Of a DNA stretch of 64,000 nt, positions 16,613 to 24,621 are shown one piece after another; the stretch's first letter is position 1, and every line of letters begins with the position of its first letter. Position numbers and translations under genes: made by a program. This DNA is from an uncultured Caulobacter sp. GTDB taxonomy: Bacteria > Pseudomonadota > Alphaproteobacteria > Caulobacterales > Caulobacteraceae. Location: assembly GCA_937925635.1 (NCBI GenBank), contig CALALX010000129.1, positions 8,511 to 72,510 of the forward strand. The letters run 5' to 3'. The notes beneath the pieces are model-generated. The model made no database searches, was not told the origin of the DNA, and worked only from the letters and a program-made list of their open reading frames with translations.

Positions 16613-16626
16613 AAGCCCGCTTGCAA

Positions 16627-16650
16627 AAAAGTGACGCGGTCGTCATTTTC
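16627..16650. promoter_or_regulatory. Operator-like palindrome (copy A) upstream of ferredoxin reductase
   Basis: AAAAGTGACG-N4-CGTCATTTTC is an inverted repeat with one mismatch per arm. The same layout, GAAAGTGACG-N4-CGTCACTTTC, occurs at 21857-21880 before the diiron protein gene. It lies 24 bases before the reductase start, where a repressor would block transcription. TetR-type regulators commonly bind such sites, but the regulator is not identified. Confidence 0.6.
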
Positions 16651-16673
16651 GGCGAACGGTACGGGAGGACGTC

Positions 16674-17903
16674 TTGTCGGATCTTAACGCGAAGGTCGTG
16701 ATCGTCGGCGCTGGCCATGGCGGCGGCGCGATGGCGGCGTTCCTGCGCCAGGCGGGTCACACCGGTCCGATCGTGCTCATCGGCGAGGAGCCGATCCCGC
16801 CCTACCAGCGCCCGCCGCTGAGCAAGGCCTGGCTGAAGGGCGAGGCCGACGCCGACAGTCTCGCGCTGAAGGAGCCGTCCTGGTACGCCGAGAACGGCTG
16901 CGACCTGCGCCTGGGCGTGACGGCCACGGGCCTTAACCGCGGCGCGAAGACTGTCACCCTGTCGACCGGGGAGACGATCGGCTACGACTGGCTGGTCATC
17001 GCCACCGGCGCGCGCGCGCGCAAACTGCCCATTCCGGGCGCGGACCTCGACGGCGTGCTTGAGCTGCGCACCGCGGCTGACGCCGAACGCCTGAAGGCGG
17101 CGCTGGGCGAGGGCAAGCGGCTGGCCATCGTCGGCGGCGGCTATGTCGGCCTGGAGGCGGCCGCGTCGGCCCGGGCGCTGGGCGCCCACGCCCTGGTCCT
17201 GGAGCGCGAAAGCCGCATCCTGGCCCGGGTGGCTTGTGAACAGCTGTCCGACTTCTTCACGCGCTATCATCAGGACAAGGGCGTCGCCTTCGAGCTCGGC
17301 GTCGAGATCACCGCCTTCGAGGGCGAGGGCGGGAAGATCGCGCGGGTGCGCCTGGCCGACGGCCGGGCGGTGGCGTGTGACGCGGCCCTGGTCGGCATCG
17401 GGGCCATTCCCAATGACGACATCGCGCGGGACGCGGGCCTCGACTGCGTCAATGGCGTCGTCGTCGACCTCGACGCCCGGACCAGCGATCCCGACATCTT
17501 CGCCATCGGCGACGTCACCCACCGGCCACTGCCGCTCTACGACCGCCAGTTTCGGCTGGAGAGCGTGCCCAACGCCCTCGAGCAGGCCAAGGTCGCCGCC
17601 GGCGTCATCGCCGGCAAGCCGCCGCTTACGCCAGAGGTGCCGTGGTTCTGGTCGGACCAGTACGATCTCAAGCTGCAGATCGCCGGCATGCCGTTCGACG
17701 CCGACACCATCCTGGTCCGGGGCGATCCCGCGGCGGCGAAGTTCGCGGTCTTTCACCTCAAGGGCGACCAGATCCAGGCCGTCGAGGCTGTCAACAGCCC
17801 GCCCGAGTTCATGATGGGCAAGCAGCTCATCGGCAATCGCAAGGCCATCTCGCGCGAGAAGCTTGCGGATTCCACGATTTCCATGAAAGAGGTCGTCGCC
17901 TGA
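16674..17903 (+). CDS. FAD-dependent NAD(P)H:ferredoxin reductase
   Basis: The 409-residue protein resembles putidaredoxin/rhodocoxin reductases that pass electrons from NADH to a [2Fe-2S] ferredoxin. It has an N-terminal FAD fold (VIVGAGHGGGAMAAFLRQ), PPYQRPPLSKAWLKGE, a second dinucleotide fold for NAD(P)H (LAIVGGGYVGLEAAASARALG) and the FAD-contact IFAIGDVTHRP. The start is TTG at 16674 with GGGAGG eight bases upstream. A matching ferredoxin follows after 35 bases. No P450 is adjacent; a shared operator motif points to the diiron protein at 21974 as a possible acceptor. Confidence 0.92.
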   Translation: MSDLNAKVVIVGAGHGGGAMAAFLRQAGHTGPIVLIGEEPIPPYQRPPLSKAWLKGEADADSLALKEPSWYAENGCDLRLGVTATGLNRGAKTVTLSTGETIGYDWLVIATGARARKLPIPGADLDGVLELRTAADAERLKAALGEGKRLAIVGGGYVGLEAAASARALGAHALVLERESRILARVACEQLSDFFTRYHQDKGVAFELGVEITAFEGEGGKIARVRLADGRAVACDAALVGIGAIPNDDIARDAGLDCVNGVVVDLDARTSDPDIFAIGDVTHRPLPLYDRQFRLESVPNALEQAKVAAGVIAGKPPLTPEVPWFWSDQYDLKLQIAGMPFDADTILVRGDPAAAKFAVFHLKGDQIQAVEAVNSPPEFMMGKQLIGNRKAISREKLADSTISMKEVVA

Positions 17904-17938
17904 ACGGCGATAATGAAGAAGAGGCGTCAGGGGAGCGT

Positions 17939-18259
17939 ATGGCCAAGATCACCTACATCGAGCACGACGGCACGGAGCACACGGTCGACGTCAAGACCGG
18001 CCTGTCCGTCATGGAAGGGGCGATCAAACACAATGTGCCGGGCATCGACGCCGACTGCGGCGGCGCCTGCGCCTGCGCGACCTGCCACGTCTATGTGGAC
18101 AGCGCCTGGGAAGACAAGACCGGCGAGAAGTCGGCCATGGAGGAGTCGATGCTCGACTTCGCCGAGAACGTCGAGCCCAACAGCCGACTGTCCTGCCAGA
18201 TCAAGGTCACCGACGACCTCGACGGCCTGGTCGTGCGGCTGCCTGAAAGCCAGCACTAG
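17939..18259 (+). CDS. Adrenodoxin-type [2Fe-2S] ferredoxin
   Basis: This 106-residue ferredoxin carries one [2Fe-2S] cluster on Cys40, Cys46, Cys49 and Cys86 (C-x5-C-x2-C-x36-C, the adrenodoxin pattern). CACATCHVYV and RLSCQIKVTDDLDGLVVRLP are characteristic. It probably accepts electrons from the reductase encoded just upstream and delivers them to an oxygenase or to Fe-S assembly. GGGGAGC precedes the ATG. A palindromic repeat follows the stop. Confidence 0.95.
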   Translation: MAKITYIEHDGTEHTVDVKTGLSVMEGAIKHNVPGIDADCGGACACATCHVYVDSAWEDKTGEKSAMEESMLDFAENVEPNSRLSCQIKVTDDLDGLVVRLPESQH

Positions 18260-18270
18260 GCATCGCGTTT

Positions 18271-18434
18271 CCTCCCCGCTCGCGGGGAGGGGAACCGTGC
18301 GGCGCGCGGTGGCGGGGTAGCGCCGCCGACTGACGTCGGCCCGCTTCTCGCGCCCAGTTCTGAGAGCCCTGCGCCACCCCCTCCGACCCGGCTACGTCGG
18401 GCCACCTCCCCCTCGCTGCGCTCCGGGGAGGATG
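18271..18434. repeat. Composite palindromic intergenic repeat
   Basis: It opens with the hairpin CCTCCCCG-CTCG-CGGGGAGG and ends with a related G/C-rich segment around CCCCTCGCTGCGCTCCGGGG, with CCGACCCGGCTACGTCGGG between. Elements of this make are common between genes in Caulobacterales. It sits between convergent genes and may serve as a terminator for both. Confidence 0.7.
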
Positions 18435-18440
18435 AGGGGT

Positions 18441-20759
18441 CTAGAACCCCATCTCGCGCTGGGCGCTCTCGACCACCGCCGCCTCAGGCAGGTGGCAGGT
18501 GAAGGTCGCGCCCTGGTTCGGCTCGCTTTCCAGCGCCACCCAGCCGCCGTGCAGCTCGACCAAGGCCTTGACCAACGCCAGGCCAAGGCCGGGACCGCCG
18601 CGCTCGCGACCGACGAAGCGATCGAAGATGTGGGCCTGGACGTGGAAGGGCACGCCGCGGCCGGTGTTGGCTACCGACAGCCGCACCTCGCCCGCCGCCC
18701 GGACGGCGGACAGGCTCACCTGTCCCTCCGGCGGCGTCTGGCGAAGGGCGTTCTCGACCAGGTGGTCGAGCGTCTGGCCGAGACGGCGGCTGTCGCCGCG
18801 GATCAAGCCGATGTCCCCGTCCATGTCCAGCGACAGGGCGACCTTCTGGGCCTCCGCCTGCTGGCTCCAGCGCTCCACGGCGCCGGCCATAAGCTCATCG
18901 ACGCGCACGTCTCCCATCTCAAGCGCCATCTCGCCGGCGTCGATGGCCGCGATGTCGAGCACATCGTCGATTGAACGGCCCAGCTGAATCGCCGCCTGCC
19001 GCACGGCGGCGAGGTGGCCGCGGCCACGGTCGGGGATCGCCTCGCCCATGCGGTCGAGCAGCTCGGAGTAGCCGATGATCGTCGTCAGCGGCGTGCGCAG
19101 CTCGTAGGACACGTTGCCGACGAACTCGCGCTTGAGCCGCTCGGCGCTGTCGAGCGCAGCCTCGCGGTCGGCGAGCGCGCCCTCCAGGCGCCGGGCGTCG
19201 GTGATGTCGGCGAAGGCGATCAAGGTCGCCCCATCGGGCAGCGGTCGCGACTGCCAGGAGACGATGCGGCCGTCCGAAGTGCGATTCTCGCCGCTGGTTG
19301 GGGCGCGGGCCTCGGGATCGGGGTCGGCCACCCGGCCCTTCAGCTCGCGCCAGAAGGCCATGTCGTGCAGGCGCGGCACGCAGATCTCGACGACCCGCTC
19401 GAAGTCGCCGGCCGCCTCCATGTCGGCGGCCGACACGTTCCAGAACCGCTCGAAGGCCTCGTTGTGCAGCCGTAGCCGGCCGTCGGAGCCGAACACCACG
19501 ACGGCGTCGTTCAGCTTGTCGAGCGTCGCCTGCTGGACCTTGAGCTGGGCGTTGTACTGGGCCTTCAGCTTCAGATCGTCGGTGATGTCCGAGAACAGCA
19601 GCAGCAGGCCGCCCATCGGGTGCGGCTGGCGCACCAGCCGCAGGGTGCGTCCGTCGGGCAGCAGCCACAGATCGTCCGGCTGCGGACCCAGGGTCTCATA
19701 GCGGGCCAGTTCGGCGGCCTTCCACTTCCCGTACTCGGGCGTCTCGGGCAGCCGCTGGCGCTGACGCAGTCGGTCGAGGATCTCGCCGTGGGTCGGCCGC
19801 TCCGACAGCCAGGCCGGCTCCAGGCCCCACAGCGAGGCGAAGGCGGCGTTGTGGAACACCAGCCGGCGACTGGCGCCGAAAATGGCGACCGCCTCGGCGA
19901 TATGGTTGAGGGTCTCGTCATGAGCCTCGACGTGCCGCTTGAAAGCGTCCTGGGTCTCCTCGGCCTGGGTGATGTCGATGGTTCGCACCCCGACGCCGCC
20001 GCCTTCCAGCGGCTGGGCGATGACGCGCATGGCCCGGCGGCGACCGCCGAGCGACAGCCAGCGCATGGCCTCGCGGCGTTCGCCGAGGTTGGCGGCCTCA
20101 GCCGCCAGGGCGTCAGCGGCCTTGTCGAGCGACAGGCCCCGGGCGGCCGCGTCGAGCGCGCTGGTCGCGCCCACGGCCTCCAGCCAGGCGCCGTTGGCCC
20201 ACTGCACCGCGCCGTCGGCGCCGGCGATCCAGGCCGGATCGCCTCCAGCGTCGAGGAAGGCCGCCAGCCGCGCGGCGCTCGGCAGGGCGGTCTCCTCCGC
20301 CGTCGAGGCCGTCAGGCGCAGCCAAGCCAGCACGCCGGCCGCGCGCCCTTCGACCGAGACCACGCCCTTCGGGCCGCGAGCCTCGAAGGCGCAGGGCTCG
20401 CCGCGCTCGAACAGGGCGCGAAGGCGGGCGGCGTGATCGGGGTCGGCGCGCATCAGGGCGTTGACGACGGCCTGCGGATCGGCCGCTTCCAGCCCGAAGG
20501 CGGCGGCGCAGGCGGCGAGACTTTCTTCCCCGGAGGCCAGATGGGCGCGGCCGTCGTCCATGACCAGCAGGGCGCTGTCAAAAGCCTCGGCCGAGGCCTG
20601 CGCCGCTTCCGCGCTCAACTGAACCGCTTCGAGGCGATCCTGCATGCGGCGCAGGCGACGGTCCATCGCGCGCTTCTGGGCGAGACTCCAAAGCGCCGCG
20701 CAGAGGGCCAGGCAGACCGCCCCGGCCGCCGCCGCGGCGATCAGGTCCATCTGTGTCAT
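18441..20759 (-). CDS. PAS-domain sensor histidine kinase homologue with Tyr at the phosphoacceptor site
   Basis: The 772-residue protein has one N-terminal membrane helix (about 5-25), a tandem of PAS-like domains (around 60-170, 185-270, 290-400 and 405-520), a HisKA-like dimerisation helix and a HATPase domain. The H-box reads NVSYELRTPLT: Tyr552 (codon TAC) replaces the phosphorylated His. The ATPase N-box LDHLVENALRQTP and GPGLGLALVKALVELHGG are intact, but the G1 Asp is Asn698 (VANTGRGVP). The frame is undisturbed, so the protein seems maintained. It probably cannot autophosphorylate normally and may sense or scaffold. No response regulator is adjacent. Confidence 0.85.
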   Translation of the reverse strand: MTQMDLIAAAAAGAVCLALCAALWSLAQKRAMDRRLRRMQDRLEAVQLSAEAAQASAEAFDSALLVMDDGRAHLASGEESLAACAAAFGLEAADPQAVVNALMRADPDHAARLRALFERGEPCAFEARGPKGVVSVEGRAAGVLAWLRLTASTAEETALPSAARLAAFLDAGGDPAWIAGADGAVQWANGAWLEAVGATSALDAAARGLSLDKAADALAAEAANLGERREAMRWLSLGGRRRAMRVIAQPLEGGGVGVRTIDITQAEETQDAFKRHVEAHDETLNHIAEAVAIFGASRRLVFHNAAFASLWGLEPAWLSERPTHGEILDRLRQRQRLPETPEYGKWKAAELARYETLGPQPDDLWLLPDGRTLRLVRQPHPMGGLLLLFSDITDDLKLKAQYNAQLKVQQATLDKLNDAVVVFGSDGRLRLHNEAFERFWNVSAADMEAAGDFERVVEICVPRLHDMAFWRELKGRVADPDPEARAPTSGENRTSDGRIVSWQSRPLPDGATLIAFADITDARRLEGALADREAALDSAERLKREFVGNVSYELRTPLTTIIGYSELLDRMGEAIPDRGRGHLAAVRQAAIQLGRSIDDVLDIAAIDAGEMALEMGDVRVDELMAGAVERWSQQAEAQKVALSLDMDGDIGLIRGDSRRLGQTLDHLVENALRQTPPEGQVSLSAVRAAGEVRLSVANTGRGVPFHVQAHIFDRFVGRERGGPGLGLALVKALVELHGGWVALESEPNQGATFTCHLPEAAVVESAQREMGF

Positions 20760-20869
20760 TGGCGTCCAGCCCGAATCATCCTTCGGGCAAGATAGACCAA
20801 GGCGAGTCCGCCCGGCGACTGACTATCCGCGCTATGGCGAAGCCGGCGACGGGGCGCCATCTTCGGCTG

Positions 20870-21271
20870 ATGACCAGAGCGTTCGACCTCGCCCCCTCTC
20901 TCGATGACATCGCGGCCCTGGCCGAACGGTCCTTCGGCGACCTGCCCGAGCCGTTCAGGAGTCTGGCGTCGGAAGCGCAGATCCGCGTTTCGGACTTCGC
21001 CGACGACGACATCCTCGACGAGATGGGCATCCAGGACGCCTTCGAGCTCACCGGACTCTATCAGGGCGTCGACCTGGCCCGCCGGTCGGTGTTCGATATC
21101 GCGCCGGCCGCGCCCATGATCTTTCTCTACCGGCGGCCGATCCTCGACGAGTGGGCCGAGCGCGGGGACGTCACCCTGGAGGAACTGGTCGCCCACGTGC
21201 TGGTGCACGAGATCGGCCACCATTTCGGCCTCTCCGACGACGACATCGACCGCATCGAAGACAAAGCGTGA
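20870..21271 (+). CDS. Zincin-like metallopeptidase family protein
   Basis: A 133-residue minimal metalloprotease-fold protein (Zincin_1, PF06262 type as I recall). The zinc site is VLVHEIGHHFGLSDDDID with HEIGH at 113-117. Preceding segments (SDFADDDILDEMGIQDAFELTGLYQG) match the family, whose members are common in alphaproteobacteria and actinobacteria with unknown substrates. I chose the ATG at 20870 (MTRAFDLAPSL); an in-frame ATG at 20834 would add 12 residues. It is divergent from the sensor kinase gene, sharing about 110 bases of promoter space. Confidence 0.88.
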   Translation: MTRAFDLAPSLDDIAALAERSFGDLPEPFRSLASEAQIRVSDFADDDILDEMGIQDAFELTGLYQGVDLARRSVFDIAPAAPMIFLYRRPILDEWAERGDVTLEELVAHVLVHEIGHHFGLSDDDIDRIEDKA

Positions 21272-21313
21272 ACGAATCTGGTAGCCCACGCCCGCAAGCC
21301 TGAAGAGTCGACC

Positions 21314-21751
21314 ATGCACGCTCCCGCCTTCGACTATGACGCCATCACCCGCGACATGCCCGAGGCGCGGGTGAAGCGCGGCGAGAACTACGCCGACAAG
21401 GGCTGGGTCAGTCTGGTGGAGTGCTCCACGGCCGGGGTCCTGGCCCATGTGCTGGGCGAGCAGGGCATCGCCTATGTCGTCGAGGTCAGCGCGCCCGACG
21501 CCGCCGACGCCCGCTGCACCTGCAAGGACTTCGCCGACACCGGCCTGCGCTGCAAGCACGTGGTCGCCACGGTCCGAACCGTGCTCGACGCCGATCCCGA
21601 GACTTTGGACGACGTCGCCGACCGCCTGCGGCGCCTGCTCGATCAGCTGGAGATGGAGGAGCGGGACGACGCCGACCTTCTGGTCGAACGCGCCCGCCGC
21701 GATCCGGCCCTGCTGCGCGAACTCGAGGGCGAGGCCGCTGCGGACAGCTGA
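21314..21751 (+). CDS. SWIM zinc-finger protein
   Basis: The 145-residue protein contains a SWIM motif, C-x-C-xn-C-x-H, formed by Cys68, Cys70, Cys80 and His82 (ARCTCKDFADTGLRCKH). SWIM domains bind DNA or protein and occur in SWI/SNF ATPases, MEKK1 and transposases; stand-alone bacterial copies are uncharacterised. The C-terminus is acidic and helical. It follows the zincin gene by 42 bases on the same strand and may be co-transcribed. A REP pair starts two bases after the stop. Confidence 0.85.
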   Translation: MHAPAFDYDAITRDMPEARVKRGENYADKGWVSLVECSTAGVLAHVLGEQGIAYVVEVSAPDAADARCTCKDFADTGLRCKHVVATVRTVLDADPETLDDVADRLRRLLDQLEMEERDDADLLVERARRDPALLRELEGEAAADS

Positions 21752-21752
21752 C

Positions 21753-21834
21753 GGGGACATGGACCGTCTTCGGTACGTGGCCCCAGCCGCTTGGCGGACA
21801 GCATTGGGGGACACGCACTGAAGTGCATGTCACC
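21753..21834. repeat. REP-like pair of hairpins (forward copy)
   Basis: Hairpin 1 (21753-21784) and hairpin 2 (21807-21834) each begin GGGGACA and end with an approximate inverse. Hairpin 1 carries the core TACCGTCTTCGGTA-like sequence, hairpin 2 the core GCACTGAAGTGC. The same two hairpins occur at 44908-44992 in reverse orientation and hairpin 1 alone at 51904-51933. Such paired hairpins resemble REP elements dispersed by RAYT transposases. Confidence 0.8.
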
Positions 21835-21855
21835 GGCCAGGGTTAATCCGCTGTT

Positions 21856-21881
21856 AGAAAGTGACGCCCCCGTCACTTTCT
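21856..21881. promoter_or_regulatory. Operator-like palindrome (copy B) upstream of diiron protein gene
   Basis: AGAAAGTGACG and CGTCACTTTCT are perfect inverse arms with a CCCC spacer. The arrangement matches copy A at 16627-16650. It lies about 93 bases before the GTG start of the diiron gene, at a place suited to promoter control. Confidence 0.65.
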
Positions 21882-21973
21882 CGTTGACCTCCGGTCACGC
21901 AAAGTGGACAGTGTTTACATTGTGCGAGGTCCGACCAACGGATCCGCTTGCCATCAGGCCGGAGGAGTTCGCT

Positions 21974-23101
21974 GTGAGCGACAAGAACATCACCAAGGAC
22001 GCCATGTACGACGCGGTGGCGCCGGACGATTTCGAGTCCATGCTCGAACTCGACCGCTACAACGCCCGTTCGACGGCTTTCGACAAGATCATCTCGGCGA
22101 CCCACGACCACTTCTGGGATCCGCTGGACAAGGACTACATCGACTTCGATGAGCCCTTCGACATGGAGAACACCCCCATCGTCCCCGAGGACATGGTCGT
22201 GGCCCTGTCGACCGACTACGTGTCCAACCACCTGTCGGACCCGAAGACGCGCATCCGCTTCATCAACGAGTCCACGCTGCGCAGCTTCTCCTCGATCCTG
22301 CACGGCGAGCAGGGCGCGCTGAACCTGTCGGCCAGCCTCTGCCACGTGCTGAAGGACCAGGGCGCGCAGGAGTACGCGGCCAACCAGACCCGTGAGGAAG
22401 CTCGCCACGTCACCGCCTTCGCCAAGTACGTCAAGGCCCGCTGGGGCCGTCCGGTCGAGTGCGGCCCGACGCTGAAGGCCCTGCTGGTCGAGATCATCGG
22501 CGCGCCGGAAGTCTACAAGAAGATCATCGGCATGCAGATGCTGGTCGAAGGCCTGGCCATGGGCGCCTTCGCCACCTTCTACAACAAGCTCAATGACCCG
22601 GTCGGCAAGAAGCTGATGCAGCTGGTCATGACCGACGAGGCCTTCCACCACAAGTTCGGGAAGATCTGGGCCGACCGCACCATCCCGAAGCTGTCGCCGG
22701 AAGAGCACGCGATCATCGAGGACTGGGCCGCCCACTGCTTCCAGGCGGTGCTGTTCAACCTCGTCGGTCCGAACCAGCAGCGCGACCTTTATGAGTCGTT
22801 CGGCCTCGACCCCGACAAGGTGGTCGCCGAGTTCGCCAAGATCATGACGGACGAGCAGCGTCGCGAGGGCATGAAGGAGCAGACCAACATCTTCCGCGTG
22901 CTGGTCAAGACGCTGCTGAACGCCGGCATCATCACCGACCGCACCCGCGCCTTCTACGCCATGTACGTCGACCTCGACGAACTGAAGTCGGAAGGCGACC
23001 GCATGGTCGGCGATGACATCGCCGAGGACGGCATCCGCTATCTGCAGGCCATCAACTTCAAGGACCGCGAGCACAAGCCGGTCTCGATCGCCGCCGAATA
23101 G
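21974..23101 (+). CDS. Ferritin-like diiron oxygenase/desaturase-type protein
   Basis: The 375-residue protein has the four-helix diiron ligand set: Glu112 (HGEQGAL), Glu142-x2-His145 (REEARHVTAF), Glu192 (LVEGLAMGAF) and Glu222-x2-His225 (TDEAFHHKF). This is the pattern of ribonucleotide-reductase-R2-like, AurF-like and acyl-ACP desaturase-like enzymes, which use O2 and a reductant. It is not a standard NrdB. The GTG start is fixed by GGAGGAG six bases upstream. The upstream palindrome shared with the ferredoxin reductase gene suggests that reductase and ferredoxin supply its electrons. Substrate unknown. Confidence 0.8.
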   Translation: MSDKNITKDAMYDAVAPDDFESMLELDRYNARSTAFDKIISATHDHFWDPLDKDYIDFDEPFDMENTPIVPEDMVVALSTDYVSNHLSDPKTRIRFINESTLRSFSSILHGEQGALNLSASLCHVLKDQGAQEYAANQTREEARHVTAFAKYVKARWGRPVECGPTLKALLVEIIGAPEVYKKIIGMQMLVEGLAMGAFATFYNKLNDPVGKKLMQLVMTDEAFHHKFGKIWADRTIPKLSPEEHAIIEDWAAHCFQAVLFNLVGPNQQRDLYESFGLDPDKVVAEFAKIMTDEQRREGMKEQTNIFRVLVKTLLNAGIITDRTRAFYAMYVDLDELKSEGDRMVGDDIAEDGIRYLQAINFKDREHKPVSIAAE

Positions 23102-23129
23102 GGCTCTTTCCGCGTCAGCGGAGCTGGAA

Positions 23130-23158
23130 CGCCCCGCCGCAACCGCGGCGGGGCGTTT
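23130..23158 (+). terminator. Strong hairpin terminator after the diiron gene
   Basis: CGCCCCGCCGC and GCGGCGGGGCG pair perfectly around AACC, followed by TTTCGCGTTT. It ends the monocistronic diiron transcript 28 bases after the stop. Confidence 0.88.
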
Positions 23159-23192
23159 CGCGTTTCCGGAGGTTCGCGTAAAAGGCCGCGTG

Positions 23193-23741
23193 ATGAGATC
23201 GCTGTCCGCTATCGCCCTTTCGGCCGCGCTCGCCGTCGCCACGAGCGCTTCCGCCGGCGCCCCGCCGCCGGCCCGCGCCGTGTCCGCGACCTTCTACAGC
23301 GGCCGCTGGTACGAAATCGCTCGCGTGCCGAACTTCGGCCAGCGCGACTGCCAGGCCCCGGTGACCCAATTCACGCCGCTCGGCGGCAAGGGCGACGTCG
23401 CCTTCATCAGCTCGACCGGCGAATTCGCGGTCAGCCAGGTCTGCCGCAAAGGCTCGCCGAAGGGTCCGCCCAAGACCTTTTCGACAAAGGGTCGGATCCT
23501 GCCCGGCGGCCGCAACGCCCGCTTCGAGATGACCTTCCTGGGCGGCATGAAGACGCAGGAATACTGGGTCCTCGACACCGCCCCCGACGGCGGCTGGGCG
23601 ATCATGGCCACCCCTGGCGGCAACTATGTCTGGCTGCTGTCGCGCAAGGCCGTGATGAGCGAGGCGGCCAAGGCCGCGGCCGTGGCGCGGATCCGGGCGC
23701 TGGGCTATGCCCAGAAGCTGGAGTTCCCGACGCAGGGGTAG
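23193..23741 (+). CDS. Secreted lipocalin (Blc-like)
   Basis: The 182-residue protein has a cleavable signal peptide (about 1-22, SAALAVATSASAGA) and the lipocalin first motif FYSGRWYEIARVPN with G-x-W. Later GGWAIMATPGGNYVWLLSRKAVMS matches the Blc/apolipoprotein D group. No lipobox cysteine is seen, so it is predicted periplasmic rather than outer-membrane anchored. Blc-type lipocalins bind lysophospholipids or fatty acids. An in-frame GTG lies three bases before the chosen ATG. Confidence 0.9.
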   Translation: MRSLSAIALSAALAVATSASAGAPPPARAVSATFYSGRWYEIARVPNFGQRDCQAPVTQFTPLGGKGDVAFISSTGEFAVSQVCRKGSPKGPPKTFSTKGRILPGGRNARFEMTFLGGMKTQEYWVLDTAPDGGWAIMATPGGNYVWLLSRKAVMSEAAKAAAVARIRALGYAQKLEFPTQG

Positions 23742-23742
23742 G

Positions 23743-24063
23743 TCAGCGCTTCAGCGGCCTCAGCGACATGCTGACAGCGATCGTGTCGCCGGCGGTGACG
23801 GAGGTCGCGCGTCGGACTTCGTCTTTCAGCGGCAGCAGATAACCTTCGGGTTTGGGAAACAGCGAGGTGGTGAACCCCGTTTCGCCGATCCGCGCTTCGA
23901 CCGGGATTGCACCCCAGCCGTAGGACACGATCTTCGCCATTCGCCTCACCTCAGCGGAAACCCCCGCGGGCACGATCGCGAAGAAGTAGGGCGAGGGTCC
24001 GCGCCAGTGGATGACGTCGGCTTCGAAGACGTATCGGGCGAGCGGTTCCGCGTCCGGCGACAT
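23743..24063 (-). CDS. DUF1905 domain protein
   Basis: This 106-residue protein is almost wholly one DUF1905 domain, a small beta-barrel. Landmarks are YVFEADVIHWRGPSPYFFAI, VSYGWGAIPVEARIG and TTSLFPKPEGYLLPLKDEVR, ending with GDTIAVSMSL. Function of the family is unknown. It is convergent with the lipocalin gene, one base apart from its stop, and divergent from mmcB. Confidence 0.8.
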   Translation of the reverse strand: MSPDAEPLARYVFEADVIHWRGPSPYFFAIVPAGVSAEVRRMAKIVSYGWGAIPVEARIGETGFTTSLFPKPEGYLLPLKDEVRRATSVTAGDTIAVSMSLRPLKR

Positions 24064-24115
24064 GCCCCGAGACTAGAGGATGCGGGACCGGGGCAGAAGG
24101 GCGCAGCTTGACCCC

Positions 24116-24130
24116 GAACGAAACCGGAAC
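24116..24130 (+). promoter_or_regulatory. LexA/SOS box upstream of mmcB
   Basis: GAAC-N7-GAAC, the reverse complement of the alphaproteobacterial LexA site, ends 13 bases before the mmcB GTG. A TTGACC at 24108-24113 would place the box in the promoter spacer, with a weak -10 near 24130-24136. Confidence 0.8.
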
Positions 24131-24143
24131 ATAGAGTGCGGCT

Positions 24144-24578
24144 GTGGACACCGTCGCCCTCTCCATCGTCACCATCACCCGGCCCGAGACGACGCTCGCG
24201 GTGACGCGCGGCGCCTATCGGCTGCTGAGCGAGATGAGCTATGCGCCGCTGGCCGAGGTCGGCCTGCCGAACGGGCGGCGGGCGGACCTGATGGCGCTGG
24301 GGCCGCGCGGCGAGATCGTCATCGTCGAGGTGAAGTCCTCGGCCGAGGACTATCTGACCGACCGCAAGTGGGGCGAGTACGCGCCGTATTGCGACGCCTT
24401 CTTCTTCGCCGTGGCGCCGGAGTTTCCGATGACCCTGCTGCCTGAGGAGCCGGGCCTGATCGTCGCCGACGGCTTCGGCGGCGCCGTGGTGCGGGACGCG
24501 CCGCGCACGCTGCTGGTCGCCGCGCGGCGCAAGGCGCTGACCCTGGCGTTCGCGCGGCTGGCCGCGTTTCGCTCGTAG
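24144..24578 (+). CDS. mmcB: MmcB family DNA repair protein
   Basis: MmcB is a DNA-damage-induced protein first linked to mitomycin C resistance in Caulobacter. The 144-residue product has a PD-(D/E)xK nuclease-like core: Asp48 in GRRADLMALG, then Glu62 and Lys64 in IVIVEVKSSAEDY. WGEYAPYCDAFFFAVAPEFP is typical of the family. The start is GTG at 24144. The SOS box just upstream agrees with damage induction. Confidence 0.92.
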   Translation: MDTVALSIVTITRPETTLAVTRGAYRLLSEMSYAPLAEVGLPNGRRADLMALGPRGEIVIVEVKSSAEDYLTDRKWGEYAPYCDAFFFAVAPEFPMTLLPEEPGLIVADGFGGAVVRDAPRTLLVAARRKALTLAFARLAAFRS

Positions 24579-24621
24579 CATTCGCCACGGCCCGCGCCGG
24601 ACATGCCGTGGCGGGGCGGAC

